Positions 1 through 11,030 of a DNA stretch of 64,000 bases are shown here, piece by piece; the stretch's first letter is position 1; each line of letters opens with the position of its first letter. This stretch comes from Diplonema papillatum. Its lineage: Eukaryota; Euglenozoa; Diplonemea; Diplonemida; Diplonemidae. The stretch covers positions 1-64,000 of the forward strand of contig JAPJBO010000317.1 of the NCBI GenBank assembly GCA_030068145.1, read 5' to 3'. The position numbers and the translations under genes were made by a program. The notes beneath the pieces are model-generated. The model saw only the letters and a program-made list of their open reading frames with translations. It was not told where the DNA came from and made no database searches.

Positions 1-765
1 GTTTTCTGCTGCTAGCCTTCACAACAACGGTGTCTCGAGAGAAGCGTGGCTTTGGCTCGCTTCTTTTTTTGCGCCACATTGTCAGGAGACTTGTTGTGTC
101 CGCCCGCTCTCGCCCAGCCGGCAGCCTTTTGCGTGCTTCCCGCGTCACTTTCTCGCTGCTGTCATGTCGTTAGTTTACCCTTCTGCTCCTCATTCTTCCC
201 GTCGAAGTGACGGCCAGTTCTCGTTGCGCGAGAAGGCCGCTGTTGCTGACGGTGATTCCCCGATGATCCTGCTTTCGCCACCGCGATCGCAGCGCCGTAA
301 CCCTTTGAAGTGCCAAAGAAGATCATCGTCTTGTTCGTGGTCCGCCACCTCAGACGAGGCGATCACCGCCTGATCCGCTACTCCTTCATGCCCCCTTCTC
401 TCTCCGTCCCACCTCTCAGTTCAACGAATCGTACCAGCTTTGACCTTTCTCCACATTCTAAAGAAGTCTATGCGTGTGTGCTGGCGAGCGGGTATTGAGA
501 CGTGGCAAGAAAACGCAAAGGAGACTGTTTGGTCGAATTATCCCACGCTGAGTATGGTCCACTACAGTGGTTTCCACACCGACTGGTATTGTCAGAGCTC
601 AAAGTTACGAAGCGTCAAAGGAAGGATCTGGTGCGGTCCTGACTGGATACAGAAAGAACGCTTGCTGCGCCACGGTTTGCGCTGCCAGGCGTGGCACATG
701 GGGTGCAAAGGATTTCGTCAGGTAATATTTACAAACACAAAAGAACTCTCACGAACGTGACAACT
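1..765 (+). other. Left partial array spacer / 5' flank of first gene
   Basis: This is the right-hand part of an array spacer and contains no gene I can support. A pyrimidine-rich stretch at about 375-417 ends in ctctcag (AG at 418-419), which resembles a splice acceptor. A second weaker one ends at 463. Several upstream ATGs (for example near 470, 553 and 697) lie before the chosen start at 766, so the real mRNA 5' end may be closer to the gene. Short open frames here have no recognisable product. Confidence 0.6.
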
Positions 766-1758
766 ATGTTCTCTCGCGCTATGTTGCTGGCTGCATGCTT
801 CGCCGTTGCGGCGGGGACGAGTTACAACCTGCAGTGCACCCCTGCCAGTGCGACGTGCGGCGGCAAGTGCTGCGCTGTTTCATGGAAGCTGGAGGGCACC
901 GACGGATCGTTCTCGTGCTCTCAGGCGGGGCACAACACGTGCGGGCTGTGCGGACAGAGCAGTCTGCCAGCGTGCGACTTCACCGTGAAGAACAGCGGAG
1001 TGCCTGTGGCGACGCTCGTTGACAGTAAGGGAGTCCCTGTCGCCGCCGAAGAGTCTGTCGGCGGAGCTGCTGGTGGCCCCCTTCTGCCAACGAGTCCTTC
1101 GAGCGGAGTGACGCTGACGCTGGGTACTTACAACGGCATGAAGGGGTGGCTCGACATCCCGGCGGCGTCGTTCTCCGGGTTCACTGAGTTCCTTCTGGGG
1201 TTGACTGCGACGGTGCCGTCGTTCTACACGGAGACGGGGTTCACTGTTCAGTACTCGTGCGAGAAGACGGCGATCTTCGGAGCCCCCGACGGCTTCAAGG
1301 GCTGCGACATCTTCTTCTTCGTGTACAAGTGCCCGCCGTGCCAAAGACTGGACGGTGGCATCCACTCGCAGCTGATGGCAATGGACGAGCCGCAGTGGTA
1401 CGCTGGCCAGTGCGGACCGACGTTCAAGCTGAACACGGACTTGGGAGTTGACCACGAGTTCGCTGTGTGGCAGGCGGAGATGAAGGACGGTACTGAAGTG
1501 GCTCTGAAGATGACGAGCCCGATTGAGTTCATCTTCTGGGCGATGGTTGGTAAGAGCGTTGTGTGCGCTGCGAGGCTGACGGAGGACACTTGCAATGCAG
1601 CGTCTGACAACTGCGTGTGGCTCGACGAAGGTGTGTGCCGCCCGAGAGGCTGCGCGAAGCCGTCGCCGTACCAGGGAGCGGCTGTGCCGAGATGCCAAGT
1701 TTGCGTTGACGACGAGGACGAGTTCATCCCGGAGGTTGTCATGAAGACCACCCTGTAG
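766..1758 (+). CDS. Secreted cysteine-rich protein, array copy 1
   Basis: I do not recognise the family. The frame opens at 691, but the ATG at 766 is preferred because it begins a classical signal peptide (MFSRAMLLAACFAVAAG, predicted cleavage near residue 17). The 330-residue product then has 20 cysteines: eight in the first part (including GGKCC and CGLC), a central cluster (YKCPPC) and a C-terminal group (CNAASDNCVW, GVCRPRGC, RCQVC). The even number suggests disulfide bonding outside the cytosol. A weakly hydrophobic stretch (IEFIFWAMVG) is too short for a confident membrane segment, and there is no C-terminal GPI-type tail. The gene ends in TAG. This copy carries Glu where copies 2-5 have Lys (codon 1048-1050) and has two synonymous changes near 1195-1198. 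A surface or matrix protein needed in high dose is an inference from secretion plus amplification. Confidence 0.85.
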   Translation: MFSRAMLLAACFAVAAGTSYNLQCTPASATCGGKCCAVSWKLEGTDGSFSCSQAGHNTCGLCGQSSLPACDFTVKNSGVPVATLVDSKGVPVAAEESVGGAAGGPLLPTSPSSGVTLTLGTYNGMKGWLDIPAASFSGFTEFLLGLTATVPSFYTETGFTVQYSCEKTAIFGAPDGFKGCDIFFFVYKCPPCQRLDGGIHSQLMAMDEPQWYAGQCGPTFKLNTDLGVDHEFAVWQAEMKDGTEVALKMTSPIEFIFWAMVGKSVVCAARLTEDTCNAASDNCVWLDEGVCRPRGCAKPSPYQGAAVPRCQVCVDDEDEFIPEVVMKTTL

Positions 1759-2758
1759 TCTAAAAAAAAGAAAGCGGATCAAAATCCAACTGTGTTAAGA
1801 AACAAACACAAACCTCTGTCGGTGCAGCATTTTCAGCAGCAGCAGATTGGTGCTGTTTACTGCCCGACGTTTCCACGAAAAAGAAAAGTAATATCAAACA
1901 AAAGAGACCGACGTTTTCAGCTCTGAATTTGTGAGTGGGAGGCTCGTATCGCTGTCAAAGGGGGGTGCGACGAGGTTCGAGTGGGCACGTCTCGTTTTCT
2001 GCTGCTAGCCTTCACAACAACGGTGTCTCGAGAGAAGCGTGGCTTTGGCTCGCTTCTTTTTTTGCGCCACATTGTCAGGAGACTTGTTGTGTCCGCCCGC
2101 TCTCGCCCAGCCGGCAGCCTTTTGCGTGCTTCCCGCGTCACTTTCTCGCTGCTGTCATGTCGTTAGTTTACCCTTCTGCTCCTCATTCTTCCCGTCGAAG
2201 TGACGGCCAGTTCTCGTTGCGCGAGAAGGCCGCTGTTGCTGACGGTGATTCCCCGATGATCCTGCTTTCGCCACCGCGATCGCAGCGCCGTAACCCTTTG
2301 AAGTGCCAAAGAAGATCATCGTCTTGTTCGTGGTCCGCCACCTCAGACGAGGCGATCACCGCCTGATCCGCTACTCCTTCATGCCCCCTTCTCTCTCCGT
2401 CCCACCTCTCAGTTCAACGAATCGTACCAGCTTTGACCTTTCTCCACATTCTAAAGAAGTCTATGCGTGTGTGCTGGCGAGCGGGTATTGAGACGTGGCA
2501 AGAAAACGCAAAGGAGACTGTTTGGTCGAATTATCCCACGCTGAGTATGGTCCACTACAGTGGTTTCCACACCGACTGGTATTGTCAGAGCTCAAAGTTA
2601 CGAAGCGTCAAAGGAAGGATCTGGTGCGGTCCTGACTGGATACAGAAAGAACGCTTGCTGCGCCACGGTTTGCGCTGCCAGGCGTGGCACATGGGGTGCA
2701 AAGGATTTCGTCAGGTAATATTTACAAACACAAAAGAACTCTCACGAACGTGACAACT
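1759..2758 (+). other. Array spacer (representative; also 3752-4753, 5747-6748, 7742-8743)
   Basis: About 1 kb lies between stop and next start. It begins with an A-rich run (taaaaaaaagaaa) just after the TAG. Further on are A-rich patches near 1878-1900 and a pyrimidine tract ending in ctctcag with AG at 2411-2412. I see no canonical AATAAA. Open frames of up to 143 codons (1935-2366, GTG start) have serine/arginine-rich low-complexity products and no family resemblance, so I do not call them genes. This DNA must carry the promoter or processing signals of each copy, but I cannot point to them. Confidence 0.6.
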
Positions 2759-3751
2759 ATGTTCTCTCGCGCTATGTTGCTGGCTGCATGCTTCGCCGTT
2801 GCGGCGGGGACGAGTTACAACCTGCAGTGCACCCCTGCCAGTGCGACGTGCGGCGGCAAGTGCTGCGCTGTTTCATGGAAGCTGGAGGGCACCGACGGAT
2901 CGTTCTCGTGCTCTCAGGCGGGGCACAACACGTGCGGGCTGTGCGGACAGAGCAGTCTGCCAGCGTGCGACTTCACCGTGAAGAACAGCGGAGTGCCTGT
3001 GGCGACGCTCGTTGACAGTAAGGGAGTCCCTGTCGCCGCCAAAGAGTCTGTCGGCGGAGCTGCTGGTGGCCCCCTTCTGCCAACGAGTCCTTCGAGCGGA
3101 GTGACGCTGACGCTGGGTACTTACAACGGCATGAAGGGGTGGCTCGACATCCCGGCGGCGTCGTTCTCCGGGTTCACTGAGTTCCTGCTAGGGTTGACTG
3201 CGACGGTGCCGTCGTTCTACACGGAGACGGGGTTCACTGTTCAGTACTCGTGCGAGAAGACGGCGATCTTCGGAGCCCCCGACGGCTTCAAGGGCTGCGA
3301 CATCTTCTTCTTCGTGTACAAGTGCCCGCCGTGCCAAAGACTGGACGGTGGCATCCACTCGCAGCTGATGGCAATGGACGAGCCGCAGTGGTACGCTGGC
3401 CAGTGCGGACCGACGTTCAAGCTGAACACGGACTTGGGAGTTGACCACGAGTTCGCTGTGTGGCAGGCGGAGATGAAGGACGGTACTGAAGTGGCTCTGA
3501 AGATGACGAGCCCGATTGAGTTCATCTTCTGGGCGATGGTTGGTAAGAGCGTTGTGTGCGCTGCGAGGCTGACGGAGGACACTTGCAATGCAGCGTCTGA
3601 CAACTGCGTGTGGCTCGACGAAGGTGTGTGCCGCCCGAGAGGCTGCGCGAAGCCGTCGCCGTACCAGGGAGCGGCTGTGCCGAGATGCCAAGTTTGCGTT
3701 GACGACGAGGACGAGTTCATCCCGGAGGTTGTCATGAAGACCACCCTGTAG
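2759..3751 (+). CDS. Secreted cysteine-rich protein, array copy 2
   Basis: The product is 330 residues with the same signal peptide and cysteine pattern as copy 1. It differs from copy 1 by Lys for Glu in the PVAA[E/K]ESV segment. It also uses CTG CTA for CTT CTG in the FLLGL segment (near 3188). It lies 1000 bp downstream of the stop of copy 1 in the same orientation. Confidence 0.85.
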   Translation: MFSRAMLLAACFAVAAGTSYNLQCTPASATCGGKCCAVSWKLEGTDGSFSCSQAGHNTCGLCGQSSLPACDFTVKNSGVPVATLVDSKGVPVAAKESVGGAAGGPLLPTSPSSGVTLTLGTYNGMKGWLDIPAASFSGFTEFLLGLTATVPSFYTETGFTVQYSCEKTAIFGAPDGFKGCDIFFFVYKCPPCQRLDGGIHSQLMAMDEPQWYAGQCGPTFKLNTDLGVDHEFAVWQAEMKDGTEVALKMTSPIEFIFWAMVGKSVVCAARLTEDTCNAASDNCVWLDEGVCRPRGCAKPSPYQGAAVPRCQVCVDDEDEFIPEVVMKTTL

Positions 3752-4753
3752 TCTAAAAAAAAGAAAAAGCGGATCAAAATCCAACTGTGTTAAGAAACAA
3801 ACACAAACCTCTGTCGGTGCAGCATTTTCAGCAGCAGCAGATTGGTGCTGTTTACTGCCCGACGTTTCCACGAAAAAGAAAAGTAATATCAAACAAAAGA
3901 GACCGACGTTTTCAGCTCTGAATTTGTGAGTGGGAGGCTCGTATCGCTGTCAAAGGGGGGTGCGACGAGGTTCGAGTGGGCACGTCTCGTTTTCTGCTGC
4001 TAGCCTTCACAACAACGGTGTCTCGAGAGAAGCGTGGCTTTGGCTCGCTTCTTTTTTTGCGCCACATTGTCAGGAGACTTGTTGTGTCCGCCCGCTCTCG
4101 CCCAGCCGGCAGCCTTTTGCGTGCTTCCCGCGTCACTTTCTCGCTGCTGTCATGTCGTTAGTTTACCCTTCTGCTCCTCATTCTTCCCGTCGAAGTGACG
4201 GCCAGTTCTCGTTGCGCGAGAAGGCCGCTGTTGCTGACGGTGATTCCCCGATGATCCTGCTTTCGCCACCGCGATCGCAGCGCCGTAACCCTTTGAAGTG
4301 CCAAAGAAGATCATCGTCTTGTTCGTGGTCCGCCACCTCAGACGAGGCGATCACCGCCTGATCCGCTACTCCTTCATGCCCCCTTCTCTCTCCGTCCCAC
4401 CTCTCAGTTCAACGAATCGTACCAGCTTTGACCTTTCTCCACATTCTAAAGAAGTCTATGCGTGTGTGCTGGCGAGCGGGTATTGAGACGTGGCAAGAAA
4501 ACGCAAAGGAGACTGTTTGGTCGAATTATCCCACGCTGAGTATGGTCCACTACAGTGGTTTCCACACCGACTGGTATTGTCAGAGCTCAAAGTTACGAAG
4601 CGTCAAAGGAAGGATCTGGTGCGGTCCTGACTGGATACAGAAAGAACGCTTGCTGCGCCACGGTTTGCGCTGCCAGGCGTGGCACATGGGGTGCAAAGGA
4701 TTTCGTCAGGTAATATTTACAAACACAAAAGAACTCTCACGAACGTGACAACT

Positions 4754-5746
4754 ATGTTCTCTCGCGCTATGTTGCTGGCTGCATGCTTCGCCGTTGCGGC
4801 GGGGACGAGTTACAACCTGCAGTGCACCCCTGCCAGTGCGACGTGCGGCGGCAAGTGCTGCGCTGTTTCATGGAAGCTGGAGGGCACCGACGGATCGTTC
4901 TCGTGCTCTCAGGCGGGGCACAACACGTGCGGGCTGTGCGGACAGAGCAGTCTGCCAGCGTGCGACTTCACCGTGAAGAACAGCGGAGTGCCTGTGGCGA
5001 CGCTCGTTGACAGTAAGGGAGTCCCTGTCGCCGCCAAAGAGTCTGTCGGCGGAGCTGCTGGTGGCCCCCTTCTGCCAACGAGTCCTTCGAGCGGAGTGAC
5101 GCTGACGCTGGGTACTTACAACGGCATGAAGGGGTGGCTCGACATCCCGGCGGCGTCGTTCTCCGGGTTCACTGAGTTCCTGCTAGGGTTGACTGCGACG
5201 GTGCCGTCGTTCTACACGGAGACGGGGTTCACTGTTCAGTACTCGTGCGAGAAGACGGCGATCTTCGGAGCCCCCGACGGCTTCAAGGGCTGCGACATCT
5301 TCTTCTTCGTGTACAAGTGCCCGCCGTGCCAAAGACTGGACGGTGGCATCCACTCGCAGCTGATGGCAATGGACGAGCCGCAGTGGTACGCTGGCCAGTG
5401 CGGACCGACGTTCAAGCTGAACACGGACTTGGGAGTTGACCACGAGTTCGCTGTGTGGCAGGCGGAGATGAAGGACGGTACTGAAGTGGCTCTGAAGATG
5501 ACGAGCCCGATTGAGTTCATCTTCTGGGCGATGGTTGGTAAGAGCGTTGTGTGCGCTGCGAGGCTGACGGAGGACACTTGCAATGCAGCGTCTGACAACT
5601 GCGTGTGGCTCGACGAAGGTGTGTGCCGCCCGAGAGGCTGCGCGAAGCCGTCGCCGTACCAGGGAGCGGCTGTGCCGAGATGCCAAGTTTGCGTTGACGA
5701 CGAGGACGAGTTCATCCCGGAGGTTGTCATGAAGACCACCCTGTAG
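4754..5746 (+). CDS. Secreted cysteine-rich protein, array copy 3
   Basis: The protein is identical to copy 2 by translation, and the surrounding 1995-bp unit matches as well. The start choice follows the signal peptide as for copy 1. Confidence 0.85.
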   Translation: MFSRAMLLAACFAVAAGTSYNLQCTPASATCGGKCCAVSWKLEGTDGSFSCSQAGHNTCGLCGQSSLPACDFTVKNSGVPVATLVDSKGVPVAAKESVGGAAGGPLLPTSPSSGVTLTLGTYNGMKGWLDIPAASFSGFTEFLLGLTATVPSFYTETGFTVQYSCEKTAIFGAPDGFKGCDIFFFVYKCPPCQRLDGGIHSQLMAMDEPQWYAGQCGPTFKLNTDLGVDHEFAVWQAEMKDGTEVALKMTSPIEFIFWAMVGKSVVCAARLTEDTCNAASDNCVWLDEGVCRPRGCAKPSPYQGAAVPRCQVCVDDEDEFIPEVVMKTTL

Positions 5747-6748
5747 TCTAAAAAAAAGAAAAAGCGGATCAAAATCCAACTGTGTTAAGAAACAAACACA
5801 AACCTCTGTCGGTGCAGCATTTTCAGCAGCAGCAGATTGGTGCTGTTTACTGCCCGACGTTTCCACGAAAAAGAAAAGTAATATCAAACAAAAGAGACCG
5901 ACGTTTTCAGCTCTGAATTTGTGAGTGGGAGGCTCGTATCGCTGTCAAAGGGGGGTGCGACGAGGTTCGAGTGGGCACGTCTCGTTTTCTGCTGCTAGCC
6001 TTCACAACAACGGTGTCTCGAGAGAAGCGTGGCTTTGGCTCGCTTCTTTTTTTGCGCCACATTGTCAGGAGACTTGTTGTGTCCGCCCGCTCTCGCCCAG
6101 CCGGCAGCCTTTTGCGTGCTTCCCGCGTCACTTTCTCGCTGCTGTCATGTCGTTAGTTTACCCTTCTGCTCCTCATTCTTCCCGTCGAAGTGACGGCCAG
6201 TTCTCGTTGCGCGAGAAGGCCGCTGTTGCTGACGGTGATTCCCCGATGATCCTGCTTTCGCCACCGCGATCGCAGCGCCGTAACCCTTTGAAGTGCCAAA
6301 GAAGATCATCGTCTTGTTCGTGGTCCGCCACCTCAGACGAGGCGATCACCGCCTGATCCGCTACTCCTTCATGCCCCCTTCTCTCTCCGTCCCACCTCTC
6401 AGTTCAACGAATCGTACCAGCTTTGACCTTTCTCCACATTCTAAAGAAGTCTATGCGTGTGTGCTGGCGAGCGGGTATTGAGACGTGGCAAGAAAACGCA
6501 AAGGAGACTGTTTGGTCGAATTATCCCACGCTGAGTATGGTCCACTACAGTGGTTTCCACACCGACTGGTATTGTCAGAGCTCAAAGTTACGAAGCGTCA
6601 AAGGAAGGATCTGGTGCGGTCCTGACTGGATACAGAAAGAACGCTTGCTGCGCCACGGTTTGCGCTGCCAGGCGTGGCACATGGGGTGCAAAGGATTTCG
6701 TCAGGTAATATTTACAAACACAAAAGAACTCTCACGAACGTGACAACT

Positions 6749-7741
6749 ATGTTCTCTCGCGCTATGTTGCTGGCTGCATGCTTCGCCGTTGCGGCGGGGA
6801 CGAGTTACAACCTGCAGTGCACCCCTGCCAGTGCGACGTGCGGCGGCAAGTGCTGCGCTGTTTCATGGAAGCTGGAGGGCACCGACGGATCGTTCTCGTG
6901 CTCTCAGGCGGGGCACAACACGTGCGGGCTGTGCGGACAGAGCAGTCTGCCAGCGTGCGACTTCACCGTGAAGAACAGCGGAGTGCCTGTGGCGACGCTC
7001 GTTGACAGTAAGGGAGTCCCTGTCGCCGCCAAAGAGTCTGTCGGCGGAGCTGCTGGTGGCCCCCTTCTGCCAACGAGTCCTTCGAGCGGAGTGACGCTGA
7101 CGCTGGGTACTTACAACGGCATGAAGGGGTGGCTCGACATCCCGGCGGCGTCGTTCTCCGGGTTCACTGAGTTCCTGCTAGGGTTGACTGCGACGGTGCC
7201 GTCGTTCTACACGGAGACGGGGTTCACTGTTCAGTACTCGTGCGAGAAGACGGCGATCTTCGGAGCCCCCGACGGCTTCAAGGGCTGCGACATCTTCTTC
7301 TTCGTGTACAAGTGCCCGCCGTGCCAAAGACTGGACGGTGGCATCCACTCGCAGCTGATGGCAATGGACGAGCCGCAGTGGTACGCTGGCCAGTGCGGAC
7401 CGACGTTCAAGCTGAACACGGACTTGGGAGTTGACCACGAGTTCGCTGTGTGGCAGGCGGAGATGAAGGACGGTACTGAAGTGGCTCTGAAGATGACGAG
7501 CCCGATTGAGTTCATCTTCTGGGCGATGGTTGGTAAGAGCGTTGTGTGCGCTGCGAGGCTGACGGAGGACACTTGCAATGCAGCGTCTGACAACTGCGTG
7601 TGGCTCGACGAAGGTGTGTGCCGCCCGAGAGGCTGCGCGAAGCCGTCGCCGTACCAGGGAGCGGCTGTGCCGAGATGCCAAGTTTGCGTTGACGACGAGG
7701 ACGAGTTCATCCCGGAGGTTGTCATGAAGACCACCCTGTAG
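6749..7741 (+). CDS. Secreted cysteine-rich protein, array copy 4
   Basis: The translation is identical to copies 2, 3 and 5. No disabling change was seen. Confidence 0.85.
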   Translation: MFSRAMLLAACFAVAAGTSYNLQCTPASATCGGKCCAVSWKLEGTDGSFSCSQAGHNTCGLCGQSSLPACDFTVKNSGVPVATLVDSKGVPVAAKESVGGAAGGPLLPTSPSSGVTLTLGTYNGMKGWLDIPAASFSGFTEFLLGLTATVPSFYTETGFTVQYSCEKTAIFGAPDGFKGCDIFFFVYKCPPCQRLDGGIHSQLMAMDEPQWYAGQCGPTFKLNTDLGVDHEFAVWQAEMKDGTEVALKMTSPIEFIFWAMVGKSVVCAARLTEDTCNAASDNCVWLDEGVCRPRGCAKPSPYQGAAVPRCQVCVDDEDEFIPEVVMKTTL

Positions 7742-8743
7742 TCTAAAAAAAAGAAAAAGCGGATCAAAATCCAACTGTGTTAAGAAACAAACACAAACCT
7801 CTGTCGGTGCAGCATTTTCAGCAGCAGCAGATTGGTGCTGTTTACTGCCCGACGTTTCCACGAAAAAGAAAAGTAATATCAAACAAAAGAGACCGACGTT
7901 TTCAGCTCTGAATTTGTGAGTGGGAGGCTCGTATCGCTGTCAAAGGGGGGTGCGACGAGGTTCGAGTGGGCACGTCTCGTTTTCTGCTGCTAGCCTTCAC
8001 AACAACGGTGTCTCGAGAGAAGCGTGGCTTTGGCTCGCTTCTTTTTTTGCGCCACATTGTCAGGAGACTTGTTGTGTCCGCCCGCTCTCGCCCAGCCGGC
8101 AGCCTTTTGCGTGCTTCCCGCGTCACTTTCTCGCTGCTGTCATGTCGTTAGTTTACCCTTCTGCTCCTCATTCTTCCCGTCGAAGTGACGGCCAGTTCTC
8201 GTTGCGCGAGAAGGCCGCTGTTGCTGACGGTGATTCCCCGATGATCCTGCTTTCGCCACCGCGATCGCAGCGCCGTAACCCTTTGAAGTGCCAAAGAAGA
8301 TCATCGTCTTGTTCGTGGTCCGCCACCTCAGACGAGGCGATCACCGCCTGATCCGCTACTCCTTCATGCCCCCTTCTCTCTCCGTCCCACCTCTCAGTTC
8401 AACGAATCGTACCAGCTTTGACCTTTCTCCACATTCTAAAGAAGTCTATGCGTGTGTGCTGGCGAGCGGGTATTGAGACGTGGCAAGAAAACGCAAAGGA
8501 GACTGTTTGGTCGAATTATCCCACGCTGAGTATGGTCCACTACAGTGGTTTCCACACCGACTGGTATTGTCAGAGCTCAAAGTTACGAAGCGTCAAAGGA
8601 AGGATCTGGTGCGGTCCTGACTGGATACAGAAAGAACGCTTGCTGCGCCACGGTTTGCGCTGCCAGGCGTGGCACATGGGGTGCAAAGGATTTCGTCAGG
8701 TAATATTTACAAACACAAAAGAACTCTCACGAACGTGACAACT

Positions 8744-9736
8744 ATGTTCTCTCGCGCTATGTTGCTGGCTGCATGCTTCGCCGTTGCGGCGGGGACGAGT
8801 TACAACCTGCAGTGCACCCCTGCCAGTGCGACGTGCGGCGGCAAGTGCTGCGCTGTTTCATGGAAGCTGGAGGGCACCGACGGATCGTTCTCGTGCTCTC
8901 AGGCGGGGCACAACACGTGCGGGCTGTGCGGACAGAGCAGTCTGCCAGCGTGCGACTTCACCGTGAAGAACAGCGGAGTGCCTGTGGCGACGCTCGTTGA
9001 CAGTAAGGGAGTCCCTGTCGCCGCCAAAGAGTCTGTCGGCGGAGCTGCTGGTGGCCCCCTTCTGCCAACGAGTCCTTCGAGCGGAGTGACGCTGACGCTG
9101 GGTACTTACAACGGCATGAAGGGGTGGCTCGACATCCCGGCGGCGTCGTTCTCCGGGTTCACTGAGTTCCTGCTAGGGTTGACTGCGACGGTGCCGTCGT
9201 TCTACACGGAGACGGGGTTCACTGTTCAGTACTCGTGCGAGAAGACGGCGATCTTCGGAGCCCCCGACGGCTTCAAGGGCTGCGACATCTTCTTCTTCGT
9301 GTACAAGTGCCCGCCGTGCCAAAGACTGGACGGTGGCATCCACTCGCAGCTGATGGCAATGGACGAGCCGCAGTGGTACGCTGGCCAGTGCGGACCGACG
9401 TTCAAGCTGAACACGGACTTGGGAGTTGACCACGAGTTCGCTGTGTGGCAGGCGGAGATGAAGGACGGTACTGAAGTGGCTCTGAAGATGACGAGCCCGA
9501 TTGAGTTCATCTTCTGGGCGATGGTTGGTAAGAGCGTTGTGTGCGCTGCGAGGCTGACGGAGGACACTTGCAATGCAGCGTCTGACAACTGCGTGTGGCT
9601 CGACGAAGGTGTGTGCCGCCCGAGAGGCTGCGCGAAGCCGTCGCCGTACCAGGGAGCGGCTGTGCCGAGATGCCAAGTTTGCGTTGACGACGAGGACGAG
9701 TTCATCCCGGAGGTTGTCATGAAGACCACCCTGTAG
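8744..9736 (+). CDS. Secreted cysteine-rich protein, array copy 5 (last intact)
   Basis: This is the last complete copy, identical in translation to copies 2-4. The spacer after it is still array-like up to 10402, after which the next copy is degenerate. Confidence 0.85.
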   Translation: MFSRAMLLAACFAVAAGTSYNLQCTPASATCGGKCCAVSWKLEGTDGSFSCSQAGHNTCGLCGQSSLPACDFTVKNSGVPVATLVDSKGVPVAAKESVGGAAGGPLLPTSPSSGVTLTLGTYNGMKGWLDIPAASFSGFTEFLLGLTATVPSFYTETGFTVQYSCEKTAIFGAPDGFKGCDIFFFVYKCPPCQRLDGGIHSQLMAMDEPQWYAGQCGPTFKLNTDLGVDHEFAVWQAEMKDGTEVALKMTSPIEFIFWAMVGKSVVCAARLTEDTCNAASDNCVWLDEGVCRPRGCAKPSPYQGAAVPRCQVCVDDEDEFIPEVVMKTTL

Positions 9737-10402
9737 TCTAAAAAAAAGAAAAAGCGGATCAAAATCCAACTGTGTTAAGAAACAAACACAAACCTCTGTC
9801 GGTGCAGCATTTTCAGCAGCAGCAGATTGGTGCTGTTTACTGCCCGACGTTTCCACGAAAAAGAAAAGTAATATCAAACAAAAGAGACCGACGTTTTCAG
9901 CTCTGAATTTGTGAGTGGGAGGCTCGTATCGCTGTCAAAGGGGGGTGCGACGAGGTTCGAGTGGGCACGTCTCGTTTTCTGCTGCTAGCCTTCACAACAA
10001 CGGTGTCTCGAGAGAAGCGTGGCTTTGGCTCGCTTCTTTTTTTGCGCCACATTGTCAGGAGACTTGTTGTGTCCGCCCGCTCTCGCCCAGCCGGCAGCCT
10101 TTTGCGTGCTTCCCGCGTCACTTTCTCGCTGCTGTCATGTCGTTAGTTTACCCTTCTGCTCCTCATTCTTCCCGTCGAAGTGACGGCCAGTTCTCGTTGC
10201 GCGAGAAGGCCGCTGTTGCTGACGGTGATTCCCCGATGATCCTGCTTTCGCCACCGCGATCGCAGCGCCGTAACCCTTTGAAGTGCCAAAGAAGATCATC
10301 GTCTTGTTCGTGGTCCGCCACCTCAGACGAGGCGATCACCGCCTGATCCGCTACTCCTTCATGCCCCCTTCTCTCTCCGTCCCACCTCTCAGTTCAACGA
10401 AT
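9737..10402 (+). other. Last intact array spacer segment
   Basis: This segment matches the other spacers through the ctctcag pyrimidine/AG element (AG at 10391-10392) and the following ttcaacgaat, then diverges abruptly. It holds no supported gene. Confidence 0.7.
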
Positions 10403-11030
10403 GTTACCAGCAGTGTGTTTTTCCCATCTTTTTGAGAGGTCTGGTGGTTGATGGCGAGCGGGTGTTGAGGCGTTGGTTGAAGGTGGAACTGTTACTGTTT
10501 GCTCGGTACCAAACACTATGCAGATGAGAAGTTTCAGGGGTGTCGCCTGAAAACTACGAAGGACTTTTCGAGATGCAGAAGTCGAACAGCAGGAAAACGG
10601 TGAAATTGCCGTTCTAGGTTTCAGGAAATTTTTGCATGACTCCCATCTGTCTGCGCAATTTTGGCAGAGGTGTGCGAGAGAGAAGACGAAATCAACCCTA
10701 TGCGAAGAACATCGACTGCATCGATCCACGCAAAGGCTGGGTCGGGTTGTAGACATCCCGCAACAGGACCTTAACGTCAAGTTTGTGACGAAGGGTGGAA
10801 GTCTGTAAGAGCTGGTATGAGTGTCGCTTTTCCCGAACGGTGCCTTTGGGTAGGCGACCAGAATACGGGGCGCGGTAGTAGCATTTTACTATCAAAAACG
10901 ATGCTTTTCGAACGTAACATCAGTATTCTTTTGCGCACTGTTGCTAGCTGCATGGTTCGCCGTCGGCGGCGGGGACCAGTTTCAACCTGCAGTGCGCTGT
11001 TTGCTATGAACTTCGGAACAACAACAGATG
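10403..11030 (+). pseudogene. Decayed sixth array copy
   Basis: After the sharp loss of identity at 10402 the sequence keeps patchy, collinear similarity to the array unit. The segment near 10453 (tggcgagcgggtgttgag) matches the array's tggcgagcgggtattgag. The block at about 10909-11000 aligns with the gene start, including the signal-peptide region and caacctgcagtgc. In this alignment the initiating ATG has become GTA. About 33 bp after the cagtgc are deleted, and similarity fades soon after the gctgttt segment. No frame spans the original coding region. The relic shows the array once extended further right, and that homogenisation has not reached it. Confidence 0.75.

Larger units (their letters stand above)
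1..10402 (+). repeat. Tandem array of ~1,995-bp gene units
   Basis: The same sequence recurs with identical phase at 1, 1994, 3989, 5984, 7979 and 9974, so the period is 1993 bp for the first step and 1995 bp afterwards. Each unit holds one complete gene plus about 1 kb of spacer. Units 2 to 5 look identical wherever I compared them. Unit 1 differs at a few positions, including a 2-bp shorter A-rich run after the stop codon. The array enters from the left edge of the window, so total copy number is unknown. Identity stops sharply at 10402, 429 bp into the sixth unit. Such homogeneity implies recent amplification or ongoing gene conversion. Collapse or expansion of the array by the assembler cannot be excluded. 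Confidence 0.97.

Noticed and set aside
691..765. Upstream extension of the array gene
   Set aside because: It begins at ATG 697 at best and would bury the signal peptide 20 or more residues inside the protein. ATG 766 gives a classical signal sequence.
1935..2366. 143-codon frame in each array spacer
   Set aside because: It begins at GTG, has a Ser/Arg-rich product and no family resemblance. It is repeated only because the whole unit is repeated.
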